This document shows, piece by piece, positions 1-11,814 of a DNA stretch of 64,000 bases. Every line of letters begins with the position of its first letter. Within the stretch, counting starts at the first letter, position 1. The stretch is taken from assembly GCA_037044905.1 (NCBI GenBank), contig JBAOKB010000048.1, forward strand, positions 744,001 through 808,000, in the 5' to 3' direction. The notes beneath the pieces are model-generated. The model had not been told where the DNA came from. It did no database searches and saw only the letters and a program-made list of their open reading frames with translations. The position numbers and the translations under genes are program-made. Origin of the DNA: Hortaea werneckii (taxonomy: Eukaryota > Ascomycota > Dothideomycetes > Mycosphaerellales > Teratosphaeriaceae).

Positions 1-1
1 C

Positions 2-443
2 TACCGATTCGACATAACACCCGATGGTAAGAGGTTGGAAAACAGACAGTTGTTTGCTTACAGCGACGATGGCTTCCCTGACGGCATTCATACGGATACC
101 AAGGGCAACGTCTACTCGGCCTGTGGAGATGGGGTGCAGGTGTAAGTGGTACCCGTGCGGCTTTGATGCCCTAAGGACCTGTTTGCTGACAGTGGTTTTC
201 AGATGGAACCCTTCTGGGGTCTTGATCGGCAAGTTTGTGGTCAATGGAGGTGTGAACAACTTCGCCTTCGTCCCCAATGGAATGTACATATTCAACGCGG
301 ACAAGCTGTTCAAGGTGACTATCAAGGCCGAGGGCAGGACTGTGGCGAGGGATTTCGGGCTGGCTGGCCAGAGCAATGGCAACGGCAATGGCGCAGAAGA
401 TCATGGGCGACACCACAGCGGCCACTGGGGGCCTCCGTCATGA
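2..443 (+). CDS. SMP-30/gluconolactonase-like protein, 3' end
   Basis: This is the last 126 or so residues of a gene that begins before the window. Exons are 2-141 and 203-443, joined across a 61-nt intron with a GTAAGT donor and a TTTTCAG acceptor; the join keeps one reading frame. The text YRFDITPDGK, then DGFPDGIHTDTKGNVYSACGDGV, then GVLIGKF is typical of the last blades of the SMP-30/gluconolactonase beta-propeller, where the Asp of the PDGIHTD stretch belongs to the metal site. Members of the family hydrolyse sugar or other lactones. The C-terminus ends in a Gly/Asn/His-rich tail, which is not part of the fold. The N-terminal half, any signal peptide and the substrate cannot be judged here. 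Confidence 0.75.
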
Positions 444-1318
444 TTCAATCATGATAGCTCGGGAGTGAGAGGAGGCGTTGGATGAAACGAAATGGAAGAG
501 TAAATCGCAGACGCTGTATACTCAGGCTCAAATCTACATGAAACCGTAACATGAAATGGAGCGGCTTGAGCAGACTTTCCAGTCGTCGCACTGTGCTCAG
601 TACAGCCAGTGTAACCTTCCTCGGATGGAACGTGTGCAAGACGCTGTTCAGGCCTCTGAGAGGTATTTAAAGGCATGCTCACCATCATCCTGTCCCTGAT
701 GTATCGAGGAATGAAATGGAACTTTGGGAGATCACAATTGAGGCTTTCGGACATTCGATGGCCAATCTGCGGAACAGCCAATCAGAGACGACGCTATGAC
801 GGTTAGTGTGGTCGGTATGTCGGCAGTCGGGGACCCTAAATCTTGCAACCTTGAAGCAGGGGGTTTGTGCCACGGGTGACGGGCGACGGGCGACGGGAGT
901 TGGAAGCATCGGGCACTGGCTGGCTGCCGCAGGTTTGATTGGGAAGAGAGTCCATGTCTGTGTTCTGGACGACGAGCACGGGAGTAGTAGTAGTGTGTGT
1001 GAAGGCGTTACCCAACGCCGAGCGAGCGAGTGAGAAAAAAAAAAAATATTTGGGCATCGAGTGGTCGCGGCGTCAACGTGCCCACGTTCAACAACCACCC
1101 CCTTCCAACAGCCTGCGACAGACTGCACTATAGACCAGGGGGCCTATACCGCCAGCCGCATGCTTTCCACCGCACAACGGTGATAGCGGCTCAGATCGGC
1201 CGGCTTCAATAACCTCTGGACACTGCAATGGCGCGTCCCGGGCTGGTTCGAGCAGGTGCGTAGCATATCATCGTCCAGCGAAGCGTAGCGAGCGCGCGGA
1301 GACAACCCCGGCTCGAGC
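444..1318. other. Intergenic, SMP-30-like gene to tea4
   Basis: No gene is supported. The stretch holds a 12-13 base A run near 1033 and a short GT-rich patch near 980-1000. The true 5' end of the following tea4 gene may reach into its right end, because no in-frame ATG precedes the first clearly coding text there. Confidence 0.4.
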
Positions 1319-4300
1319 ATGAGATCGCCTGCTGACCCACAGGACCAGACACGCTCGACCTGCAAGACCAGGACAATCCTTCCGCCGCCGAGCATCTCAG
1401 ACATCCCGATGGCGAGGTCGCGCCGCACCAGGCCGCTGAGCTGCATCATGTGGTCGAAGAGCGCCATTCGGAAGAGCAGTCGCTGCACGAGGCATGGAAC
1501 TTGGCTGGCCGGCTCACCGATGAGCCTGAAGCAATCGAACGCGCCCAAGCCGACCACGATCACGATCACGACCGCGCCGACGGTTCACATCAGGATGGCG
1601 TCGAAGGCGGGGAAGGGTCAGAGTCCGAGGTGGAAGGGGACGACGACATGATGGATAGGATATCGAGCTCGCCGAGCATCGACGATGGTGGGTCTACCTT
1701 ACCCTCTTCACCTCCTGAGAATGCACCAACACCACATCCACAACACAAGCAAATCACAGCGAGGAGATGGAAGGTCTGGGCCCCGGCGCGCTCGAGTAGC
1801 CTGTCGCCCCCACCAACCACCACTCCCATGTGCGAGCACTTCAACAGTAGCTCCATGTCACCGTTGTCAGTCTCCTCGTTCGTGGACTCTGAAGGGTCTT
1901 CGCCCTTCGTTCAGACTCCACAACACCTGCCCCTTCGTCAGTCCTGGCAGCTGAAAGAGGCTTCTCCGCTGTCAAGAGCGATGGACTAGGAGTCCGAAGA
2001 TTCCCTTGACAAGTATGCGGGAAAGTCGACTGATGCTGCAGGGCTGAGGGAGAGCGGTGGACCACAACCATTTTCATCGCATCATCGGGTAGGTAGGTAT
2101 GGCCATATTCTGGAAGCCGGACTGGATGCGACAGATGAGCGCGACAAGGTCAAGAGAAGCGAATCTTCAACTCGTATCTCGATGGCCGTGACTGCAACGA
2201 ATACAACAAGGACAGAGATGGCTTTTTGGACCGCCATGTGCCAGCTCAAAACAACTTTCGACCTGGCGATAGCCACTTCAGGGGGCGCTCTTTCATGTCT
2301 GATTTGGAAGATGGGAGCTCATACGCGCTGGAACAGTCGCCCAGTCTTACTAGCATCGGCAGTATTGGCAGCGCGAACCTTGACGACGTGCTCTTGCCGG
2401 TAGATGACCCACTCCTGGACCACCCGCCACCCTCACCCAGTTCGTCCAGCAGCTCTTGGGACGATGCTTCAGAAGATTCAGACCAGAGCTGTGGCCCGGG
2501 ACGGACAGCGATCAACGATGATGCAGATGACGATTTCTTTAACAACCCCAATCCACGTTTCACTGATTCCGGTTGGAGTGGCGAATGCTTACGTGATGCA
2601 GAAGATATCGATTTCGAGTTTGTCTATGCGTTGCATACGTTTGTCGCGACTGTGGAAGGCCAAGCGAACGCTACGAAAGGCGACACGATGGTGTTGCTTG
2701 ACGATAGCAATTCGTATTGGTGGCTTGTCAGAGTGGTCAAAGACAGTAGCATTGGTACGTACAGCTGCTCAAGAAGCCCTTAAGACCATTCGGCTTTCAG
2801 GAACATGCATCTAATCACGCGCAGGCTATCTCCCAGCAGAGCACATCGAAACACCGACCGAACGACTTGCCAGGCTCAACAAACATAGAAACATAGACGT
2901 AGGCGTTCAAGGCTTATCAAATCCTGACCCGACTGACCTTGCGCAGCTTTCCGCCACGATGCTCGGCGACAATTCTGAGAAATCACGTAATCCGCTGAAG
3001 AAGGCAATGCGCAGGCGCAATGCCAAGACAGTGCAATTTGCGGCTCCGACTTACGTCGAGGCGTCCGACTACGATTACTCTACTGAAGATGAAGAGGCCG
3101 CCGCGGTAGACGCGAATCAAAGTCAGGATGCTGCTCATGTTGAAGACGACCAACAACAACTCAATGGCGAGCCGGAGCCAAGGGAGAGTGTTGACAGCAG
3201 GACGAGCGAGGATGAGGAAGGCAGAACGAGCACGCCCACCAAGCGAGCATCTTTCGATAGGGAGCAAGCAGCGACACATAACTACACACCCTCAATTGAC
3301 GACCCAGAAAGCAGCCCGAAGCTCGTCGACAAGACCGAAGCAGCACCTCTCAAGTCGCGGAAAGGAACCCCGCGCAATGCCGATTCGTTCTTGAAAGACG
3401 ACAGCATCGAGACGAAGAAGATCACAATTACACCTGGCCTGTTGCGGGAAGACAACATGTCCGTCAAGTCGGCATCTAGCGAGAGCGCTCGAGGCAACAG
3501 CCTTGAGAATCTGGTCAAAACCCCATCACCCACTGAACAACGTACGGAGCCTCCGAATAAGAAAGAGACGAAGGAAAAGAAGAAAGAAAAACAGAAGGGT
3601 GGGATGTTATCCGGTCTCTTCAAGAAGAAAGACAAGAAAGACAAGAAGGCAGCGAAGGAAGATGTGGTAAATGGGAACGAGAGCGATATGGAGAAAGCAT
3701 CGAATGAGTTCCAGAGAGCTTCGCCGCGCGGAAGCCCTCTGCAAAGCGGTGGCAACTCTCCTGTTGACAGAGCAGGTGCCGTTCAGGCAGGCAAGCAGCA
3801 GCAAAGTCCAGCGGATGGCAATCTGCAGAAGCCAAAACACAGCCGGTCAAGGCGGCAAGCCCTGTTACAAGAGCCAGCCAAAGAGGCAGAAAATCGAGCG
3901 TTCGTTGCGGAGTTGCCAGGCGATGAAGCAGCACAAGAAATGGCCGTCGAATGGAACGATCATGCGCAGTACCAACGGCAACTTCAAGCGCAGGCACAGG
4001 CAGAGAAGGAAGGTGGCATTCTGTCGCCAATCAAGAACGTACTCTCACCTTCATCCGCAGAGCCGAAACCCAAGAAGGCAAAACGCAGCAAGAACCGCGT
4101 GGAGCTTGACGACTTTGACGAATCGCCTACTGAGGATGACGAAGAAGAAGGTCCGAATCCATTCAAAGAGCAAGAGGAGCGGCAGCGCGCCAACTCCAAA
4201 GAGGAAGAGCGTCTGTCCGAATCTCCCGTGGAGGTTATGCCTGGCACGTTCATGCATGGGACCGAGATGTACATATTCCCACGCCTGGAGATGGTGCAGA

Positions 4301-4784
4301 GGAGAGCAGCAGCGAAGAAGATGGACCAGAAAGCCTCACAAGCTCGCCTAGCATCATCGAACATCCAGCTGAGCCTCATGAAGAGAGCGAGCGTCGGGAC
4401 GCTGTAGACTCAGAGGACGACGAGGAGACACCTAAAGGCTCACGCTCCCCTGATGCGGACACCGAGATCGAAAAGCAACAAGAGCCGCAACGAGGTCTCT
4501 CTGTCGACAGCAGCGTCGGCGATGGAGCATCGAGGTTGTCCCCAACTCCGCTGCGACATCGTGGTCTGACTCTTCGCTTCGCGCGTGGTATGATGATGGC
4601 TCGGAGGTGAAGGACATGTTAACGATGATCCATGACCGTGCCAACACTGTGCCGGTCAATCATGATCATCCTATGATGGTCGGTTTGTTCGCGGAGGAGC
4701 GGAAAAGGCGTGCAGAAAATGATGGGAGACCTGGACGGTCTGCTCGGGTCGTATTTGCAACGCAAAGGTATTTCATTGGGTTAA
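1319..4784 (+). CDS. Tea4/Bud14-type SH3 polarity protein (frame-disrupted)
   Basis: Orthologue of fission-yeast Tea4/Wsh3 and budding-yeast Bud14, which recruit protein phosphatase 1 and link microtubule ends to polarised growth. The acidic text DDMMDRISSSPSIDDGG lies near 1650. An SH3 domain runs from about 2610 to 2870 (EFVYALHTF, DSNSYWWLV, YLPAEHIETP), interrupted by an intron at 2755-2824. A second, 51-nt intron at 2900-2950 joins HRNID to LSATMLGD. The charged middle ends in MHGTEMYIFP, and the conserved tail WSDSSLRAW, DMLTMIHDRA and DLDGLLGSYLQRK reaches the stop at 4784. That tail is spread over three frames: the frame must change near 4288, 4545 and 4715, and again between 1980 and 2170. 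The start is uncertain: 1319 is the nearest ATG, in another frame. Confidence 0.75.
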
Positions 4785-5135
4785 CGTGAAAGAATGCATG
4801 CATGCCAAGGTCAAGGCGTTTTTGATGAAAATGGAAAATGGCAGGGAGGAAAGCACGGACGACGATATGAGCATGCCTATACCCCCTTTCTCACACATAG
4901 AAGAACATAATGCGTGTTTTGATTCTTTTTGTACTTGGTAGCTACGCGGAAAACCTCTTGTGATGGCTATATAAGCAGGCAGGCTGAGTGTATTACAGTC
5001 CTATTGCATTCCCATCATTCAGTGCTGACAACAAGAAATTCTCAAGGCCTTTGCCATTCGGAGATCACCCAACGCACACGATCCCCCATGCATAGTCGGT
5101 GATCAGTTACAATCAATCCGATCGATACTTGCCCT
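4785..5135. other. Intergenic between convergent genes
   Basis: Shared 3' region of the tea4 gene and the coiled-coil gene on the other strand. It is AT-leaning and probably carries both poly(A) regions. No gene was seen. Confidence 0.5.
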
Positions 5136-5939
5136 TTACATCCATGGCTCTCCTGGCGTGAACGTCTTTGGCGGGGCCCTGTTTTCTCTGCCGATCGCGA
5201 ACCCGCTGCCCTTTGGGACTTCCAGATTGACTCCGGCTGTATTCTTGATGGGCACTTTGTGCGTCGTGGCCGGTTTCGAGCCGTTGGAGGGCCCCCCTGA
5301 CGTCGAAAGTTGGAGCGTCAGACTGCGAACAAGATCCTCGAGACGCTTGATGTAATTGTTGTTGTCTTCGATCATGTTGATCAGGGCATCGCGTTCGCCG
5401 AACAGGGTGTTGACGTCTGAGTTGATACTGTCCAGATCGCCCTTGACACCAGCGAGCTGTTCGGAGAAGGCGGCATGCTTGGCGGTGGGTTCGGAGGCAT
5501 TGTGCTTTTGTGCCACATCATCTGCAAGCTGCTTCAAGGTTTGATCGTGCTTTTGCAGTTTGGTCTCCATCTCGTCCATCTTGGTTTGTTGCACGCTAAT
5601 GCGGATCTTGTTTCTGCTGAGACGCTCGTCGATCTCGTGGGCTTGCAACTGCTTGCCCATTGCGTCGAGCTGGAACTCAAGCTTCTGCAGCCGCTCTTCA
5701 TGGATCTTGGTGGAAGAATTCTGCTCATGAAGATTGAGAAGCGTGTGGTGGAAGAGCTTCTCGGTTTCGGCGCCTCTCTTCAGCTCGTACTCGAACATCT
5801 GCTGCAAGGCACTGGCCGGGGGCAAGCGATTTGCACATGTTGCACCGATACGACGAAGCTCGTCGCCACTGTAAGCGAGCTCTGCTGCGTGTTGATCAGA
5901 CGTTGCTCGCGATCCTACGAAGGTTTACTTACCAGCCAT
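5136..5939 (-). CDS. Coiled-coil protein of unknown function
   Basis: I do not recognise the family. The model is exon 5933-5939 (ATGGCTG) plus exon 5136-5884, separated by a 48-nt intron with a GTAAGT donor. This join gives MAAELAYSGDELRRIGATC and then one open frame of 251 residues. Residues 25-175 are rich in heptad-like text (QKLEFQLDAMGKQLQ, QQTKMDEMETKLQKHDQ, LEDLVRSLTLQL), so a long coiled coil is very likely. The C-terminal 60 residues are Gly/Pro/Ser-rich and end in FTPGEPWM. No signal peptide or membrane segment is visible. A role in a spindle, kinetochore or nuclear-pore assembly would fit a protein of this build, but nothing in the sequence decides it. The tiny first exon is inferred from splice signals and frame. 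Confidence 0.7.
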
Positions 5940-8686
5940 GTCACAGAGGTGGTGGACGGTCGATGATGCGTTGTACTGCACGTGAAGCGGGCGAGTGATC
6001 ACTGCGTGTGTAAGGTCAGAAGTGCAAAGGCGAAGAGTTGAGGCGCTGTCATGGCGTGGGCTTACGGGGTACAGCAAGCCAAACACAGGAGGAAGGAGCG
6101 ACCATGCCTGGCTCCTGCCCTGTGTGAGCACACCGAACCCATGCGCGATGACCCGATTGGAACGAGTCCCCTACACGCAAGACACGGACAATGCCAGTTT
6201 ACTCGAGGTTCTGGTGACGATAGAGCTGGCGCCCACTACCTGTATCTCATGTGTCCCTCGTTCTGCTTGCGTGACCAATGAGACCTAGAAAATCCCCCAA
6301 GCATGGCCTTGATCGTCGGTAGATGTCCATCAATGCCCGTGTGATGTGAAACGCCTGCAACATATTCGGCATATCAATAAGGCATTGGGTTACGGGCAAA
6401 TCGAGTCGCAGCGGATTCATCTCGTCAATAAAACAAGAAAGGACACTTTTGAAGAGCCTGGATGTTGCAACAAATATTCCCAAGGAAGACATGACCTTGA
6501 ATCTCACCTGAACCCAGATCACTTTCTTCAATGGCAGTTACAATTTCTCAAAGGGCAGAAATTACTGTGATTTGAGCCCATAACTTCGCCTACGTCCATT
6601 TTTCAGCTGAAGCGGAAGGTTGGAACGTAAGGTCACGAAGACCGTTTTGCAACGGTAATTGAGGGAGGTTGGCAGATTTGTCGTTAATCGTTAAAACCGT
6701 TTTTCTTCTACAATTCACGAGGTTGACAGGCAAGCCAGTGATTTATTCGATCGATGGCCATGAAGGGCTTCCAAGTTTAAAGCGCATAAGACAGTACAAT
6801 AATTTTGGGGCTGGCAGGTGCGGATTGAGGCAGCAACGTGACACTCAGAAGTGGCAGGAACGGCGAGGAAGTGCTTCCTAATCCTGCCTCCTACTACTAA
6901 ACGGTGTGAGGGATGTTCCAGTATGGATGGGGAAGCGAGTCAGGTGCATCCAGCCCTGTTGTCTGAGCATTGTGGTTAATCGCTCCCAGGAACCCGGAAG
7001 CCGCTCTCTGCTTGTAATTAGATGGTCACGTAAGACACAATAGTTCAGTGGTCCCAATGGAAATCTGTGATAAGAAATGTGCCGTCGGCGCCGAGCGTGA
7101 GACGGAGTCCATGGCAGAGCAAGCTTTTTGCATGTGATCCAATGCTGCGCACACGGCCGAAAAACGTTCTCGTTCCTGAGCATGTTCATCAAGCAAAATC
7201 TCTCAATGTTGTGCCGGACTGCCGTGAATGTGCCGTTTCCGCACGATCGAGCATGTGCGCCGACAGCGGCCGTGCCCTTCATCATCGATAATGACGAGTG
7301 AGGCTTGTTGAGGCGAACATGATACGGCGTGAATCCTCTTCCTTCCCCACATACTAGTCCAGACTGAGAATCCTACCCTATGTATTTCAAGGTTTTTCTT
7401 GAGCCTGGTACCTGCATACGTTCGGGACATTTCTCACAGCGCCATTGAACTCAGCTTGACGACTGGCTTATAGGACGCGCGTGTGAGGTCGATGCTTTCC
7501 GCTCTCAAGACTCTGGGCGAAGTCTGCGGTGCCAGCGACGAAGAGTGTCCACACCCCAAGGCCGAAGACGACAGGAGGCTCTGCGCAGCGGCGCAGGTGG
7601 TGCATACATGGCGGGAATGGCGCGGGACGACGAACATTCATGCCCTCGAGATGAAGTCGCAGGCTGTCGTGCGTTATTATTATTGCCTCTCCCACTGTGC
7701 TCGTCCACTATTATTATTATTGCTGTTCGGCTGGGGCGCTCCGAGTCTTGCGAATGTTGTGGAGAAAGGTGTCCAAAGTTTCTATTCTCGTCGCACCAAG
7801 TCGAATATGGTATAGCTTCACCTTTCTCCAGTCACGCCCAGCAGAAGCAGCCAGAAGCATAATCCTCGCCTCCAACGAGCTAATAACGGAAGGGCAAGCT
7901 GGCTGCGTGCAGACCTGGGGATGCTGGAACACTGACATACCAGCCATACCGTGATGATGGCATGCTCACCTATTCCAGCGTCGAGCCCCAGCATGAGCGC
8001 ATCTTCCAAGCGGCTGGTTGACGCCCACCACAACAATAATAATAAGAAGTTGTCCTGGCGACCTCCAACGGGTGACGGCAGCATCTCGCCATTAAGGTCC
8101 TGGGTTCCTGCATAAGCTCACGTGTGGACCCGTGTGTAGTGAGAGTCTATTCCTTCCTGTCGAGACTCTGTACCTGGCAATCCACCCTTGGCGAATACGA
8201 ACTACAACCCCCCCAACCGCCACGAATAGCCTCGATGGCTCCATGGCAGAATCTCTCGAATGGGCACGCTGGCCCACTGTAGGGTTGAGAGGCTCCATGA
8301 AACTTCCTCTTTCGGCATGGGGATCATTATTAGACGAGCCGACCAGTCAGATCGACGTACGCAAGCTTTCTCTTATGCTTTCTGTGACTACACGCTGCAC
8401 GCCTGGCCTGGAGAGTTGCTCTGCAGGTCCCATCGGCGGCTTCAGTACGTCACTCGGAGGAACGGCGCGCATGCAACGGCTTCCCAGGTGGACAGAATAG
8501 TATATAATAATATACAACGGTCCCCGCCCCATGCTGGTCGGTAGCCAGTCACTTGGTTAACCAACCTCTTCCACAACCGGAGTCAGTGCTTTCGTTCGCT
8601 GTACTTCAAGTCTCTCGTTTGCCCCTCTGCAGCATCTTGCCTTTCGTTGTACTCCATCCAAACACAACAGCATTCGACACGGCAAA
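5940..8686. other. Long divergent intergenic region
   Basis: About 2.7 kb between the 5' ends of two divergent genes. Open frames here are short, overlap on both strands and have no gene-like protein text. The right-hand half is probably the promoter and 5' UTR of the wall-protein gene. It contains several short TTA/AAT triplet runs. AT content rises around 6350-6830, but I found no transposon signature. Confidence 0.4.
7673..7722. repeat. Interrupted (TTA)n microsatellite
   Basis: Two runs of about four TTA triplets (7673-7684 and 7708-7721) are separated by about 24 bases; a related AAT run lies at 8034-8045. It is a simple-sequence tract with no evident role. Confidence 0.6.
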
Positions 8687-11499
8687 ATGGTTCGCAGTCT
8701 TACATTGCTCGGCCTCGTTGGCACTGTCTCCGCGGCAGCCACAGGCAATCTGCAAGGAAGCCATGGTTATAGCAACAGCACCAGCTCGCGGGCACTTCCG
8801 CAACGGGCTCCAAGAGCGAGACTCTCTACGACATAACCACGACAAGCATGACTGCACCCACCGCCGATGCCAATATGCCGTCCCTGTCTTCGTCAACGAT
8901 GCCGTATGGTGGCAACGATACTATGGCATCTGGAACCACGACCAGCATGGCAGCACCAACCGCTGATGCCAACATGCCGTCCCGGTCTTCGTCAATGCCG
9001 TATGGCGGCAACGATACCATGGCGTCTGCGTCTCCGACACAGCGCACTACTTCCGAGGCCTATGTCACTGATATGACCACTGTTTATTCGACTTATTGCC
9101 CGGTGACGACGACGAAAACCAGCGGAGGCTCCACTTACGAGACGACCTACATGACATGGTCGACTCTGACATCTACGGCGCCTGCAGGCACTGCTACGCC
9201 TAGCGTTTCAGCCAAGCCTGAAGCTAACAACAACAGTACTGCTCTGGCGTACACAACATCAACGATATACAGCACCAAAGAGGTCACGATCACCTCGTGC
9301 GCGCCAACCGTTACGAACTGCCCGCTCCGACCTGGTACCCCGACTGCTGTTGTTACGAGCACGGTAAGCAATTAAACTCAAGCATCTAATGGATTTGAAG
9401 CTCACATTATTTGCAGATCCCTATCAGTACTACCGTCTGTCCAGTCACCTCTACCTCGCCTGCTGGCTATGCCACGTCTAGCGCCCCCGTCAAGCCTGAA
9501 TCTAGGAACAGCACGGCCCTGTCGTACACTACGTCAACCGTTTACAGCACCAAAGAGGTCACAATCACCTCCTGCGCCCCGACTGTTACGAACTGCCCTC
9601 TCCGACCTGGTACCCCGACCGCCGTTATCACTAGCACGGTATGTGGTTCAGGAAGCATTTGATAGAACTGCAGCTAACATGACTCGCAGGTCGCTGTTAG
9701 TACCACCATCTGTCCAGTCACCAAGTCTGCAACGACGCCAGCTCCAGGGGTTTACACTCAAAGCGCCAGCTCTTCCATGCCTGGCAATGCTACTGTCACG
9801 GAAGGAACCACAGTTTACTCGACCTACTGCCCAGTAACTAGTGTCCACACGAGCGGCAGCAGCACGTACGAGACTACCTACATGACCTGGTCTACGCTGA
9901 CTTCGTCCTACAAGCCAAGCTCGACTCCCTCTGCCCCGGAGACGACTCGCGCTCCACTGCAATCGACCGTCACGGAAGGAACTACGATCTACTCGACCTA
10001 CTGCCCAGTAACCAGCGTTCACACGAGCGGCAGCAGCACGTACGAGACTACCTACATGACCTGGTCCACCCTGACCTCGTCTTACAAGCCAAGCTCGACT
10101 CCCTCTGCCCCCGAGACAACCAGCGCTCCGCTGCAGTCGACCGTCACGGAAGGAACTACGATTTACTCAACCTACTGCCCAGTGACTAGCGTCCACACGA
10201 GCGGCAGCAGCACGTACGAGACGACTTACATGACCTGGTCCACCCTGACCTCGTCTTACAAGCCAAGCTCCACTCCGTCTGCCGTTGATTCTTCGTCCTC
10301 CTATGAGAGCAAGCCAGTCGCCAGTGCCCCTGTTCCGACGCCTAGCGCTCCGCAGCAGACAACCGTCACGGAGGCTACTAAGATCTACTCGACTTACTGC
10401 CCAGTCACGGAAACCCAGACCAAGGGCACCTCTACCTACCACAGTACCTGTAAGTATAATCCATTCTGACTGTCGAGCATGAAGAGCGTCGTACTAACCC
10501 TCGCACAGACATGACTTGGTCGACTCTTACTTCGACATACTCTACCTCCGCAGTTGTGAAGCCAAGTGCAACATACTCGTCCCCTGCGATTGCTTCCAGC
10601 GAGTCGTCGATGGAGACTTCCTCCGCTCCTGCGATCCCCGAGACCTCTCCGGTGGAGACTAGCCCGGCATCTTCGGTTCCCTACACCTCTGCCCCTTTGC
10701 GGAGCACTCCGAGGTTTGGAGCAAGCCATACGTCCCCGAGACGACTGCTCCGGGCTCTGCCCCTGCTTACTCCATGCCTACCGAAGCTGCTAGCTCGCCT
10801 GTAGCTCCGGAACCCACTTCCCCGGTCTCTGCCCCCTTACTCCATGCCTACCGAAGCTGCTAGCTCGCCTGTAGCTCCGGAACACACTTCCCCGGTCTCT
10901 GCCCCTGCTTACTCCATGCCTACCGAAGCTGCTAGCTCGCCTGTAGCTCCGGAACACACTTCCCCGGTCTCTGCCCCTGCTTACTCCATGCCTACCGAAG
11001 CTGCTAGCTCGCCTGTAGCTCCGGAACACACTTCCCCGGTCTCTGCCCCTGCTTACTCCATGCCTACCGAAGCTGCTAGCTCGCCTGTAGCTCCGGAACA
11101 CACTTCCCCGGTCTCTGCGCCAGGAACAGCCTACAGCCAGCCTTCCAGCCCGGCTGCTCCTGTAGGCACCAGCCCGGCGAACACCCCTGTGGCTCCGGTC
11201 GGCAGCGCCCATCGACTGTGACGATGACCATGTGGGCCACCCTGGATTGCGACCTGTGCACCTACTCCTCAATGGCGCTCCCAACCGGCGAAGCTTCAAC
11301 CAGCGTCGCTCCTGCGCCATACCCGACTGGCGAGAGCAATGGTACTGTTACATACACTTCTGCTTCGGGCACTGGTGCCGCGGCTTCCTCAGGTAGCCCA
11401 AGCCCCTCGTTCCCGGCACAGCAAGCGAACAGCGGCGCGGCGATCAAGCCTGTGATGACTGTGCTGGCTGCTGTCGTAGGCCTTGCACTCATGATGTAA
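8687..11499 (+). CDS. GPI-anchored Ser/Thr-rich repeat wall protein
   Basis: Probable cell-wall or surface adhesin-like protein. ATG 8687 opens a signal peptide (MVRSLTLLGLVGTVSA). The C-terminus ends in a small-residue omega-site region (QQANSGAAI) and a hydrophobic tail (MTVLAAVVGLALMM), the layout of a GPI anchor. Between them are repeats of VYSTYCPVT...TYMTWSTLTS and of VTITSCAPTVTNCPLRPG, rich in Thr, Ser and Pro, as in O-glycosylated wall mucins. Exons are about 8687-9363, 9417-9638, 9690-10449 and 10509-11499; the donors are GTAAGC, GTATGT and GTAAGT. The frame must be corrected near 8790 (one base missing), 10700 (one), 10830 (two, inside a tandem repeat) and 11207 (one in a C run). 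No enzyme domain is seen. The family is recognised by architecture, not by name. Confidence 0.75.
9792..10313 (+). repeat. 174-bp tandem coding repeat, three copies
   Basis: Units begin at 9792, 9966 and 10140, exactly 174 bases (58 codons) apart. Each encodes TVTEGTT, STYCPVTSVHTSGSS, TYETTYMTWSTLTSS and a Pro/Ser linker. A diverged fourth unit starts at 10362 and crosses an intron at 10450-10508, and an older relative lies near 9060-9180. Near-identity of the three inner copies suggests recent expansion. Confidence 0.85.
10772..11131 (+). repeat. 72-bp tandem coding minisatellite, five copies
   Basis: The Met codon of the unit MPTEAASSPVAPE recurs at 10774, 10844, 10916, 10988 and 11060. 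Spacing is 70, then 72, 72 and 72 bases, so the first unit is two bases short and shifts the frame. The last four copies are almost letter-for-letter the same; the first differs by the short end and one Pro/His codon. The encoded 24-residue unit is Pro/Ser/Ala-rich and lies in the stalk before the GPI signal. Confidence 0.9.
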
Positions 11500-11780
11500 T
11501 CACAGATGACAGTTGCACGTTAATTACAGGTATTTAATGTCGGGGGTGATAATATGGTATGGGTGGATTTTGTCTATGAACTCAAGTTACGACTTGGGCA
11601 CGCTTTACTTGTAAATACTAATGTTGTTCGGGCCTAGTCTTTGTAGACTAGCACCGGTAATACGGTTCATCAATGCAATGGGAGTGATATGCTTTATTTC
11701 TCGAGAATGCTACCTGCATTCCACATCCGTGTACCCTGTTTTCTCCCTCGTTTTTTTTTTTTTCCCCCCCCTCCTCCCCC

Positions 11781-11814
<34 letters not shown>

